From assembly GCA_030744875.1 (NCBI GenBank), contig JASLPR010000070.1:1-48274 (forward strand): a DNA stretch of 48,274 bases, read 5' to 3'. Position 1 is the stretch's first letter, and each line of letters starts with the position of its first letter. The notes under the pieces were generated by a model. It was not told the DNA's origin. It ran no database searches and saw nothing but the letters and a program-made list of their open reading frames with translations. Both the position numbers and the translations under genes were made by a program. This document shows positions 39,643-48,274 of the stretch, piece by piece. The stretch comes from Chloroflexota bacterium. GTDB taxonomy: Bacteria > Chloroflexota > UBA11872 > VXNJ01.

Positions 39643-39652
39643 TTGGAGCCAA

Positions 39653-40147
39653 ATGATTACCGACGCTAGCCCGGAGCCGGGCCCGGCAGAAACGGCGGCG
39701 TCACGCTGGGTCGCGGCGACGGAGGCCGCGCTGCGCCGGGCCGGGGGACGCTCGACGGCGGCGCGGCGCGCGATTCTGAGCCTGCTGGACGCCGCCGAGG
39801 GCGGGATGTCGGCGGAGGAATTGCTGGCGGCGCTCGGGACGGCCGGGCTGCCAGCGGCGCGCAGCACCGTGTACCGGACGCTGGACACGCTGCGTGAAAT
39901 CGGCGCCGTGGAGACCGTCCACCCCAATCCGGAGCATCACCGCTACCTGGCGCGGCGCTCGGCTCACCAACATCACCTAGTGTGTGAGGTCTGCGGCACC
40001 GTCACCACCTTTGACGGCTGCGACCTGGAGGACGAGGTGATCGTGGCGGCGGTGGCGACCGGCTTCCGGGTGCGCCAGCACACGCTGGAGATCCTGGGGA
40101 ACTGCCGGGATTGCGTGCCGGTGACGGGAGACGCGGCCGCCGTCTAG
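39653..40147 (+). CDS. zur: Fur family transcriptional regulator (Zur-like)
   Basis: AARSTVYRTLDTLREIGAVETV; HQHHLVCEVCGTVTTFDGC; two CxxC pairs; divergent from znuACB. Confidence 0.88.
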   Translation: MITDASPEPGPAETAASRWVAATEAALRRAGGRSTAARRAILSLLDAAEGGMSAEELLAALGTAGLPAARSTVYRTLDTLREIGAVETVHPNPEHHRYLARRSAHQHHLVCEVCGTVTTFDGCDLEDEVIVAAVATGFRVRQHTLEILGNCRDCVPVTGDAAAV

Positions 40148-41226
40148 CGGTGCACCGTCACCTGGGTGCCGAGACCGCAGAAGAACCACGCCCAGCGGCA
40201 GTCGTCGAGCCGCATATTCACGCAGCCGTGGCTCTGCGGGGCGCCGAATTCGTCGTGCCAGTAGGCGTAGTGCAGGGCAATCCATGACCGGGTGAAGTAC
40301 TGCGTGTAGTAGACGTTCCAGAGGTCGTACTGATCGCCCTCTTCTTCGGTGCCGCCGGTCATGCGCTCGTCGATGACGCGACTGAAGATGTTGAAGGTGC
40401 CCTGCCAGGTGTAGTTGGGGTGTCGGCCGCTGGAGATCAGGGTTGAGTAGACCAGTTGGTCGCCGGCGTAGAAACGGGCGATCTGCTCGGTGAGGTTGAC
40501 ATCGACGCGGCGCTCTTCGGGCGGGCCGTAGTCGGGGGCGAAACGGTCGGCGCGGTAGGGCACGATGCCGGTTAGCCGCCCGACCGGCGTGGTGTCGATC
40601 GACCACAGGTCGGCAAGCCAGCGACCGAGCGGATCGAGCACCGGGCCATCGGCGGTCATGATGAAACGGGTCTTCTGGTAGACCTGGGTGAGTTGATCGT
40701 CGACGACCTGCCCCCAGGTGATCGGGTAGCCCCAGGCGAAGGCGGAGCCCTCGTCCAGGTACTTGACCCAGAACTCGGGGTTGACACCACGCCCGGTCCA
40801 CCACATCCAGTAGCTGGAACGGAAATCGACCGAGGTGACGTCGAGGGCCTCGGAATTGGCCTCCCACCAGGTCTGCCCCAGGTTCATGGCGCTGACGCCG
40901 CTGGGGTCCTGGGTGTCCGGGTCTTCGCTGAGGACGCCGCTCTCAAAAAACTGCATGGCGCGCCCGTCGGCGATCAGCGGCTCGCTGATGGGCCGGCCGA
41001 AGACGCGGACCCGCCCGTGCTGGAGCCAGTGGTCGAGGATCTTGCCGGTGACGTGATGCCCGCTGACATCGTCATAGACGGTGGCGAGTGGGTCGAGGTC
41101 GGTGATGGGCCGCAGGTCGCTTTCGGCGGCGGCGATGGGGGCGATCAGGAATGGGAGGTTTCCGAGTCCGAGGGCACCAGTGGCTCCCATCAGGAAGGTG
41201 CGTCGCTTAGGGTCTCGTGGCAACAA
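40144..41226 (-). CDS. L,D-transpeptidase (YkuD) with Tat-like signal
   Basis: KRRTFLMGATGALGLG N-terminus; GAPQSHGCVNMRLDDCRWAW catalytic motif. Confidence 0.88.
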   Translation of the reverse strand: MLPRDPKRRTFLMGATGALGLGNLPFLIAPIAAAESDLRPITDLDPLATVYDDVSGHHVTGKILDHWLQHGRVRVFGRPISEPLIADGRAMQFFESGVLSEDPDTQDPSGVSAMNLGQTWWEANSEALDVTSVDFRSSYWMWWTGRGVNPEFWVKYLDEGSAFAWGYPITWGQVVDDQLTQVYQKTRFIMTADGPVLDPLGRWLADLWSIDTTPVGRLTGIVPYRADRFAPDYGPPEERRVDVNLTEQIARFYAGDQLVYSTLISSGRHPNYTWQGTFNIFSRVIDERMTGGTEEEGDQYDLWNVYYTQYFTRSWIALHYAYWHDEFGAPQSHGCVNMRLDDCRWAWFFCGLGTQVTVHR

Positions 41227-41515
41227 TCAACTCCACTTCAACAAACCTCCCAGCCTGCGTTCGGGAGATTATCAATGATCGAGGCGGGCGCGGGCAAATA
41301 TATCGCCATATCCGGCCTGAACCAGTGTGGAGCGAGCAGCCGACGACTGGCTGTCAAGAAAGATACGTTCGCCGGGATAATTTCGCGGTAAGCGAGACCC
41401 GCGGGGGCCGGCCGCGGGCTAGACTCCACCGCGCCCGGACCGGGCATTACCAGAAGGGATCGCCGCTACGAACTCCGCCACCGAACCATGTAAACCCCTG
41501 GCCGCGAGCGGCGCG

Positions 41516-42097
41516 ATGCTGGCCGGCGGCCAGAGCCGGCGTATGGGAACCGACAAGGCGGGGCTGGAGATCGTGTCCCGCGAGCACGGTGTGACCACCA
41601 TCAGCCGGTTGGTCCTGCGGGTGCTGGGGGAGGTTTTCCCCGAGGTGCTGGTGATCGGCGGGGATCCGCTGTCCGGGGAGGGCTGGCGGCAGTGCGCGGA
41701 CCTGTTTCCTGGCGGCGGCGCGCTGGGCGGCATCTACACGGCACTACAACAGGCGCGTCACGAATACGTCTTCGTGGCGGCTTGCGACATGCCGTTCCTG
41801 TTGCCGGGGGCGGCCGTGGCGCTGCTAGAACTGGCCGCCGGCCATGACGTGACCGTGCCGGTGCTGGACGGCCGGGCCCAGACGCTGCACGCGGTATACC
41901 GCAAGACCTGCGCGGCCCCGGCCTTGGCGTTGCTGGAGTCGGGACGGCGACGGATCGTGGACTTCTACCCCGACGTGGACGTGCGCGAGGTGCCGGCGGC
42001 GGATTTCGCCAGGATCGATCCCGGCGGGCAGTCCATGCGCAACGTCAATACGCCGGCGGACTTGGTGCGGGCGCGGGCGGAAATCGGCGGGGAATAG
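41516..42097 (+). CDS. mobA: Molybdenum cofactor guanylyltransferase (MobA-like); start may lie upstream
   Basis: MLAGGQSRRMGTDKAGLEI...FVAACDMPFL...NVNTPADL. Confidence 0.87.
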   Translation: MLAGGQSRRMGTDKAGLEIVSREHGVTTISRLVLRVLGEVFPEVLVIGGDPLSGEGWRQCADLFPGGGALGGIYTALQQARHEYVFVAACDMPFLLPGAAVALLELAAGHDVTVPVLDGRAQTLHAVYRKTCAAPALALLESGRRRIVDFYPDVDVREVPAADFARIDPGGQSMRNVNTPADLVRARAEIGGE

Positions 42098-42193
42098 CAC
42101 CCGCGGGCGGGCCGCGCGGCGGGCCGAAAGATCGCGACGCTCGAAACCGCTATATTGCACGACCGGGACGGGCAACACGCGATTGGCGGGCAG

Positions 42194-43141
42194 ATGAGCG
42201 CAACTGACACGCAGGCGATTCCCAAGCGACGTTTCGGGCGTCACGAGGACGAGGTCACGATCATCGCCCTCGGCGGCGGGCACATAATCCGCAAGAACAT
42301 CGATCGCGAAATGGCGATCGAGATCATCACCGCCGCTGTCGATGCCGGGATCAATTTCATCGATGAGGCCTGGGACTACGGCGACGGGGTGAGCGAGATG
42401 TATATGGGCGAGGCCCTGGAGAACTGCTGGGACGATCTGTTCCTGGCCACCAAGGTCTGCGCTCGTGGTTATGCGGAGGCGGCGGCGCAGATCGATGAGA
42501 GCTTGCGGCGACTGCGGACCGACTCGGTGGATCTGCTGCAGCTGCACGAGTGCAACTACGACAACGACCCGGACCTGATTTTCGCCGCGGATGGCGCGAT
42601 GCGGGCCGTGCTGGAGGCCCGCGAGCAGGGCAAGGTGCGCTATATCGGCTTCACCGGGCACAAGCACCCGGCGATTCTGTTGGACATGCTGAACCGCGAC
42701 ATGGAGTGGGATTGCTGCCAGATGCCGATCAACGTGCTGGACAGCATGTTCCGCAGCTTCGCCGGTCAGGTGCTGCCGGGGGCGCTGGAGCAGGGAATGG
42801 CCTGTGTGGGGATGAAATCGCTGGGCGGGTTCGGGCAGATCGCGACCGAGACCGGTCTGACGGCCCAGGAATGCCGCGGATATGCCTTATCGCAGCCGAT
42901 CACCACGCTGACCTGCGGAATCTCGTCCCTGCGCGACCTGGAGCAGGACCTGGCGATCGCCCGCGACTTCGTGCCGATGACCGAAACGGAGCAGGCCGCG
43001 CTGCGCGACCGCGTGCGCGATGTGGCGGTGGACGGGCGGCATGAGTGGTTCAAGACCACCAATTTTTTCGATAACGCCTTTCATCGCGATCAGCACGGCT
43101 TCCCGGAGCAGGCGGATATTCGCGCGAAGATGGGGTTCTAG
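42194..43141 (+). CDS. Aldo/keto reductase
   Basis: IPKRRFGRHEDEVTIIALGGG...INFIDEAWDYGDGVSEMYMGEAL...VDLLQLHE...VRYIGFTGH. Confidence 0.9.
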   Translation: MSATDTQAIPKRRFGRHEDEVTIIALGGGHIIRKNIDREMAIEIITAAVDAGINFIDEAWDYGDGVSEMYMGEALENCWDDLFLATKVCARGYAEAAAQIDESLRRLRTDSVDLLQLHECNYDNDPDLIFAADGAMRAVLEAREQGKVRYIGFTGHKHPAILLDMLNRDMEWDCCQMPINVLDSMFRSFAGQVLPGALEQGMACVGMKSLGGFGQIATETGLTAQECRGYALSQPITTLTCGISSLRDLEQDLAIARDFVPMTETEQAALRDRVRDVAVDGRHEWFKTTNFFDNAFHRDQHGFPEQADIRAKMGF

Positions 43142-43168
43142 AGTCCGTAACGACGCGCCGGGGCCGGC

Positions 43169-43495
43169 GGGGCCCGGATCAGCGCCCTGCTCGCGGGTGA
43201 GCGCTTCGAGCTGCACGATAACCCCAGTGAAGCTCTGCGCCAGCGTGTCGTGGATGTCGCGCGCCACGCGGGTACGCTCTTCAAGCGCGGCGGCGGAACG
43301 GCCCCGGCGATAGAGCACGGCGTTGGCCAGCGCGACCATGATGTGGGCCGCCACGGCCTCTAGGAACGCTGCGAACTCGGGATCGGCCCCGGGGTCGCAG
43401 GCGATGGCTAGGACGGCGTTCTCGTCCTCGAGAGGCATCGCCATTCGGCCCCAACCTGAGGGGGCGGGAACTCGGCCGCCCGGACCTTGACCGCC
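43169..43495 (-). pseudogene. Truncated NarL-type sensor histidine kinase fragment (GAF end plus HisKA_3 H-box, no ATPase domain)
   Basis: SGWGRMAMPLEDENAVLAIACDPGADPEFAAFLEAVAAHIMVALANAVLYRR...EERTRVARDIHDTLAQSFTGVIVQLEALTREQG. Confidence 0.7.
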
Positions 43496-43497
43496 GG

Positions 43498-44148
43498 CTA
43501 TGTGGAGAGCGACTTGCCGTCGCGGTACACGGCTCCGCTGGGGCCTTCGGGAGGCAGCAGTGCGAGTTGCAGCACGGTCTCGGTGTCGCGCTCCTGATAA
43601 CGCTTACCGGGACGCAGGCAGACCGCGTTGACCTTGATGTCCGCCCCGTCGCTGTCGCCGGCGGCCAGGGTGCGCGAGGCGGCCAGCGCGCCGGCAGCGG
43701 CGACGTGGCGGTCGGCGCGAGCGCCGGCGCCGGCCGGCAGCGCGGCGTCGGCGGCGAGGGTGACGATGCGGCCGTAACCGCCGCGCCGCATGACATCGAC
43801 AAAACGGTGGCCGGTGTTGAGGGCGCGGGTGGCGTCGGCGGCCAGCGGATCGATGGCTTCGTCGATGGGCGCGGTCGCATAGGCGTTGACCAGGATGTCG
43901 GCGCGGCCAAGGGCGGCCTGGACGAACCCGACCGCGCGCTCGATGCTGCGCTGGTCGTCGGGGTCCAACTGCACGTAAAGGACACTGTGCCCCTGGCCGT
44001 CAAGGGCGCTGACGGCCACGGCGCCGTCGGCCTCATCGCGGCTGGTGAGGACGACCTGCACTCCGGATTCGGCGAGCCGGCGGCACACTTCGAGGCCGAT
44101 TCCAGCGTCGCCGCCGGTGACCACCGCCACCTGCTGCTCTGCGGTCAT
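43498..44148 (-). CDS. SDR family protein lacking the canonical YxxxK
   Basis: VAVVTGGDAGIGLEVCRRLAESGVQVVLTSRDE; ADILVNAYA; GRIVTLAADAALPAGAGARADRHVAAAGALAASR. Confidence 0.85.
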   Translation of the reverse strand: MTAEQQVAVVTGGDAGIGLEVCRRLAESGVQVVLTSRDEADGAVAVSALDGQGHSVLYVQLDPDDQRSIERAVGFVQAALGRADILVNAYATAPIDEAIDPLAADATRALNTGHRFVDVMRRGGYGRIVTLAADAALPAGAGARADRHVAAAGALAASRTLAAGDSDGADIKVNAVCLRPGKRYQERDTETVLQLALLPPEGPSGAVYRDGKSLST

Positions 44149-44367
44149 TTTCCCTGCCACCGATCTGATTCACGGTTGTTCGTTACCGGCCCTGCCCGGA
44201 AAGGGTACCGCCTTCGCGATCGGGGTGTCACAAATTGCATTTGCCCCTGAGCGAGCGCAGTATTGCAGCCCCGCCCAGCCGGCCCGGACAGGGTAAGGAG
44301 AGCCGCGTGGACCGCCGGCCGGCCAGAGAATGGATTGGTTCCTGAACGAAGGAGACCGGCTCCCCCA

Positions 44368-45786
44368 ATGAGCAAGCCCAACTTTCTGATCATCATGTCG
44401 GACGAGCACGACCCCGGCGTCAGCAGCCCCTACGGGCACCCGTTTGTGCGGACGCCGAACATGCAGCGCTTCGCCGACTCGGCGGCCGTGTTCGAGAACG
44501 CCTACTGCAATTCGCCGCTGTGCGTACCGTCGCGGGCTTCCTTCATGACCGGAAAGCACCTGCACCGGGTGCAGGTATGGGACAACACCGTGGCACTGGG
44601 CTCGGATCAGCCGACCTGGGCGCACCGCATGAACAACACCGGCTACGAGACCTGCCTGGCGGGCAAGATGCACTTCATCGGCCCGGACCAGATGCACGGC
44701 TTCACCCGGCGAATCGTGCCCGACATCCACGGCATGGGCGGCGGCGGTGAGAACCTGTCCAACTGGGACACCGGCAAGTTCCGCGACATGAGCGAACGGC
44801 TCCACGAGGAGCCCGGCCCCGGAGACCACGAACACATGGACTACGACGACGAGGTGGTCAGCAAGTCGCTGACCTACCTGTCCGAGCCGGAGCGCCACGA
44901 GCAACCGTGGGTGCTGTGCTCGTCGGTGTTCACGCCGCACTTCCCGTTTATCGCCCGCGAGGAGTTCTATCACCACTATTACCCCGAGCAGGCCGACCTG
45001 CCCAATATTCCCGAAGGGCACCTGGACGAGTTGCACCCGCAGAGCAAGCGCCTGCGGCGCCACTTCACCACGGAAAATGTCCCGGGGGAGCAGATTCGCA
45101 AGGCCCGCGCCGCCTATTACGGGCTGGTGGAGTTCTGCGACACCCGCGTCGGGGCCATCCTCGACGGGCTGGGAGCGAACGGCCTCGCCGAGAACACGGT
45201 GGTCGTCTACCTGGCGGATCACGGCGAACTGAACGGCGAGCACGGCATGTGGTACAAGTGCTCGTTCTATGAGCAGTCCTCGCGGATTCCGATGATCATC
45301 CGCTGGCCCGGAGTGACCGAAGCCGGCAGCCGGTTCGAGACGATCACCTCATTGCTGGACTTCATCGCGACGATGCTGGACATCGCCGAGGCGGACGCCA
45401 GCGGCACCGATGGCGCCAGCCTGGCCCCGCTGTTGCGCGGCGAGACCGACGACGGCGGCGGGATCGCCCTCTGCGAGTACGAGGCCCACGGCACCGACCG
45501 CCCCGGACGCATGGTGCGGCGCGGGCAGTACAAGCTGAACTACTACCTGGGCGAGCCGCCCGAGTTGTACGACCTGGCGGCCGACCCCGGCGAGTTCAAC
45601 AACCTCGGGGAAGATCCCGCGCATGCCGAGGTAATCAAGGAATTGACGGAGATCGTTCTGGACGACTGGGACCCGGTGGCGATTGACGAGCACGTACGCC
45701 GGACCCAGAAAGAACGCCAGTTGATCGCCGAGGCCACCAACAGGAAGCCCTGGAGCCCGCCCTGGCGCAACGGCAAGTACGGATAG
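44368..45786 (+). CDS. Sulfatase (tandem copy 1)
   Basis: PNFLIIMSDEHDPGVSSPYGHPFVRTPNM; CVPSRASFMTGKHL; YLADHGELNGEHGMWYKCSFYEQSSRIPMI. Confidence 0.93.
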   Translation: MSKPNFLIIMSDEHDPGVSSPYGHPFVRTPNMQRFADSAAVFENAYCNSPLCVPSRASFMTGKHLHRVQVWDNTVALGSDQPTWAHRMNNTGYETCLAGKMHFIGPDQMHGFTRRIVPDIHGMGGGGENLSNWDTGKFRDMSERLHEEPGPGDHEHMDYDDEVVSKSLTYLSEPERHEQPWVLCSSVFTPHFPFIAREEFYHHYYPEQADLPNIPEGHLDELHPQSKRLRRHFTTENVPGEQIRKARAAYYGLVEFCDTRVGAILDGLGANGLAENTVVVYLADHGELNGEHGMWYKCSFYEQSSRIPMIIRWPGVTEAGSRFETITSLLDFIATMLDIAEADASGTDGASLAPLLRGETDDGGGIALCEYEAHGTDRPGRMVRRGQYKLNYYLGEPPELYDLAADPGEFNNLGEDPAHAEVIKELTEIVLDDWDPVAIDEHVRRTQKERQLIAEATNRKPWSPPWRNGKYG

Positions 45787-45852
45787 CCCTCCGACCGCTC
45801 GAACCATAATTCCGGCCCGCCGCCCCGCCGGCCGGCGCCGGCCGAATCACAG

Positions 45853-47292
45853 ATGAAAGGTGTCTCGCCAGTGGCCAAGCCGAACATCCTGATCATCATG
45901 TCCGACGAGCACGATCCGGTAATCAGTACTCCTTACGGGCACCCCTTTGTGCGGACCCCGTACCAGCAGCGCCTTGCCGACGAGGGCGCCGTATTCGAGA
46001 ACGCGTACTGCAATTCGCCGCTCTGCGTACCGTCGCGGGCTTCATTCATGACGGGGCGACACCTGTACCGAACGGGAGTGTGGGACAACACGGTGCCGCT
46101 GGCGTCGGACCTCCCGACCTGGGCGCACCGCCTGAATAACGCCGGCTACGAGACCGTGCTGTGCGGGAAGATGCACTTCATCGGCCGGGACCAGATCCAC
46201 GGCTTCAGCAAGCGGATCATGCCCGACATCCACGGCGAGGGCGGCTATCACGTCAACCTGCCTGATTGGACGAAGGGCCAGCTGGCCGAGACGCTGGTGG
46301 TGAGCGATCGCCTGACCAAAGATACCGGCCCCGGCGACAACGTACAGCAGCGCTATGACGACGAGGCCACGAAGCGGGCGGTGACCTACCTGCTGGACGA
46401 CGAGCGCCACGAGACGCCCTGGGCGCTGTGCGTGGGCATCTTCGCTCCCCACTTCCCGTTCCGGGTGCGGTCCGAGTACTACTACGGTTATTACCCGGAG
46501 CACGCCGATCTGCCGCGCACCCCGGCCGTCCCGCTCGATGAAGCCCACCCGCAGACCCAGCGCTTGCGCGGGCATTTCCAGGCGGAGGGGATCACCGAGG
46601 ATCAGATTGGCGTCGCGCGCGCGGCCTACTACGGGCTGACGGAGTTCGGCGACGACAAGATCGGGGAGATCCTGGCGGCGGTGGACGCGAACGGCCTGGC
46701 CGACAACACCATCGTCGTCTACACCTCGGACCACGGCGAGAGCCTGGGCGAGCACGGCATGTGGTACAAGTGCACCTTCTACGATCCGTCGACGCGAATC
46801 CCGCTGATCGTGCGCTGGCCGGGAGTGGTGGAGCCGGGCTCGCGGCACAGCCAGGTGACCTCGCTGCTGGACCTGGTGCAGACGATGCTGGACGTGGGCG
46901 GGGCGGACGTGGGGGACACCGACGGGGTGAGCCTGGCGCCGCTGCTGCGCGGCGAGGCCGAGGACGGCGACGGGGAAGCGTTTTCCGAGTACCACGCCCA
47001 CGGCACCACGACCCCGGGACGCATGCTGCGGCGGGGTCGGTACAAGCTGAACTACTATCTGGGCGATCCGCCGGAACTCTTCGACTTGGAGGCCGATCCG
47101 GACGAACTGACCGACCTGGCCGCTGAGCCGGCCCACGCCGGCCGGGTGGAAGAGATGACGGCGGCGATCCTGGACGGCTGGGACGCGGAGGCGATCAAGG
47201 CCGACATCATCGCCGGACAGCAGGCGCGGATGCTGATCAACGATTCGATGGGCGGCCAGCCCTACACACCGCCCTGGTCGGAGAGCGAATAG
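45853..47292 (+). CDS. Sulfatase (tandem copy 2)
   Basis: PNILIIMSDEHDPVISTPYGHPFVRTPYQ; CVPSRASFMTGRHL; YTSDHGESLGEHGMWYKCTFYDPSTRIPLI. Confidence 0.93.
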   Translation: MKGVSPVAKPNILIIMSDEHDPVISTPYGHPFVRTPYQQRLADEGAVFENAYCNSPLCVPSRASFMTGRHLYRTGVWDNTVPLASDLPTWAHRLNNAGYETVLCGKMHFIGRDQIHGFSKRIMPDIHGEGGYHVNLPDWTKGQLAETLVVSDRLTKDTGPGDNVQQRYDDEATKRAVTYLLDDERHETPWALCVGIFAPHFPFRVRSEYYYGYYPEHADLPRTPAVPLDEAHPQTQRLRGHFQAEGITEDQIGVARAAYYGLTEFGDDKIGEILAAVDANGLADNTIVVYTSDHGESLGEHGMWYKCTFYDPSTRIPLIVRWPGVVEPGSRHSQVTSLLDLVQTMLDVGGADVGDTDGVSLAPLLRGEAEDGDGEAFSEYHAHGTTTPGRMLRRGRYKLNYYLGDPPELFDLEADPDELTDLAAEPAHAGRVEEMTAAILDGWDAEAIKADIIAGQQARMLINDSMGGQPYTPPWSESE

Positions 47293-47335
47293 AGCGTAAT
47301 CAGCAGCCGGCACCGGCCAGCGGTACAGGAGCCAC

Positions 47336-48274
47336 ATGCCCGAGCAACCAAACATCCTGATCATCATGAGCGACCAGCACTCGGCGGCATGGACCGGCGC
47401 CTACGGGCACCCGTTCCTGCACACCCCGGTGATGGACGGCCTGGCGGCGGCCGGAACCACCTTCGAGAACGCCTACTGCAACTCACCGATCTGCGCGCCT
47501 TCGCGGGCCTCGTTCATGACCGGCAAGCTGGTGAGCGAAATCGAGGTCTGGGATAACGGCACCCCTCTGGGCAGCGACCGGCCGACCTGGGCGCATGCCC
47601 TCAACCTGGCCGGCTACGAGACGACCCTCTGCGGCAAGATGCACTTCATCGGGCCGGACCAGATGCACGGGTTCCAGCGGCGCCTGCTGAGCGATGTCCA
47701 CGGGCCCGGGAACGAGCGTCTCGTCGCCAACTGGGAGCATCGCGATGTTTCGCGCGCGGCCATGACGCGCGAGGCCTTCGATGAGTCCGGCCCTGGGGAC
47801 TACGTCTACCAGCAATACGACGATGAGGTGGCGCGGCGCTCGGTGGAATACCTGGGCGAGCCAGCCCGAGGTGAGCAGCCTTGGGCGCTGGTGGCGTCGT
47901 TCATAACCCCGCACAACCCCCTGATCGTCCGCCAGCAGTACTGGGACCGCTACTACCCGGAACACGCCGACCAGCCCGGTATCCCGGGTCACCGCGAGAC
48001 CCTGCACCCGCACAACCAGCGCATGGGCGATTGGTTCGACTATCACGATGTCGATCCGGAGAAGATGGCGCTCGGTCGCGCGGCCTACTACGGACTGGTG
48101 ACCTTCTGTGACGACCGCATCGGTGAGGTCCTGGACGCGCTGGAGGCCAGTGGGCAGGCCGACAACACGGTGGTTGTGTACGTCTCGGATCACGGCGAGC
48201 AGAACGGCGAGCACGGCCTCTGGAACAAGCAGAGCTTCTACGAGCACTCGTCGCATATCCCGATGATCGTCCGC
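47336..48274 (+). CDS. Sulfatase (tandem copy 3), truncated by the window end
   Basis: MPEQPNILIIMSDQHSAAWTGAYGHPFLHTP...CAPSRASFMTGKLV...YVSDHGEQNGEHGLWNKQSFYEHSSHIPMIVR; open to the edge, missing from the ORF track. Confidence 0.92.
   Translation, partial: MPEQPNILIIMSDQHSAAWTGAYGHPFLHTPVMDGLAAAGTTFENAYCNSPICAPSRASFMTGKLVSEIEVWDNGTPLGSDRPTWAHALNLAGYETTLCGKMHFIGPDQMHGFQRRLLSDVHGPGNERLVANWEHRDVSRAAMTREAFDESGPGDYVYQQYDDEVARRSVEYLGEPARGEQPWALVASFITPHNPLIVRQQYWDRYYPEHADQPGIPGHRETLHPHNQRMGDWFDYHDVDPEKMALGRAAYYGLVTFCDDRIGEVLDALEASGQADNTVVVYVSDHGEQNGEHGLWNKQSFYEHSSHIPMIVR

Noticed and set aside
46042-47367. 441-aa minus-strand ORF
   Set aside because: Antisense to tandem sulfatase 2; mirror of conserved sulfatase codons.
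47483-48256. 257-aa minus-strand ORF
   Set aside because: Antisense to the truncated third tandem sulfatase, which is open on the plus strand.
1-48274. CRISPR arrays, phage, toxin-antitoxin, restriction or other defence modules
   Set aside because: No spaced direct repeats, transposase/integrase motifs or defence domains recognised in the listed ORFs.

Overview
High-GC bacterial chromosome segment (48,274 bp), probably Chloroflexota/SAR202-like judging by gene content; that taxonomy is inference only. No phage, transposase, CRISPR array or rRNA was recognised. Main modules: (i) split-P-protein glycine cleavage operon gcvT-gcvH-gcvPA-gcvPB (minus strand); (ii) mazG / P1-family (S58) peptidase / SAM hydrolase operon; (iii) complete phoB-phoR-pstSCAB-phoU locus with a three-unit 11-bp Pho-box-like repeat upstream of pstS; (iv) znuA-znuC-znuB operon divergent from a Fur/Zur regulator; (v) accessory catabolic genes: four sulfatases (three in tandem at the right edge, the last cut by the window end), aconitase-X large and small subunits, HpcH/HpaI aldolase, RraA, MlrC (M81), Gfo/Idh, two aldo/keto reductases, two SDRs and a ThDP enzyme; (vi) one tRNA-Arg (anticodon GCG, encoded CCA). 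The most notable signal is a cluster of damaged genes: a SAM hydrolase interrupted by TAG, an MFS gene with TAG plus a deletion/frameshift, an ABC-2 transporter with TAG at codon 3 of the ATPase and at least two frameshifts in the permease, a small relic ORF with TAA, and a truncated sensor kinase. All four in-frame stops fit a C-to-T change in a Gln codon. There is also a fossil of a sulfatase C-terminus just downstream of the stand-alone sulfatase. I found no convincing wholly new multi-gene defence or mobile system.
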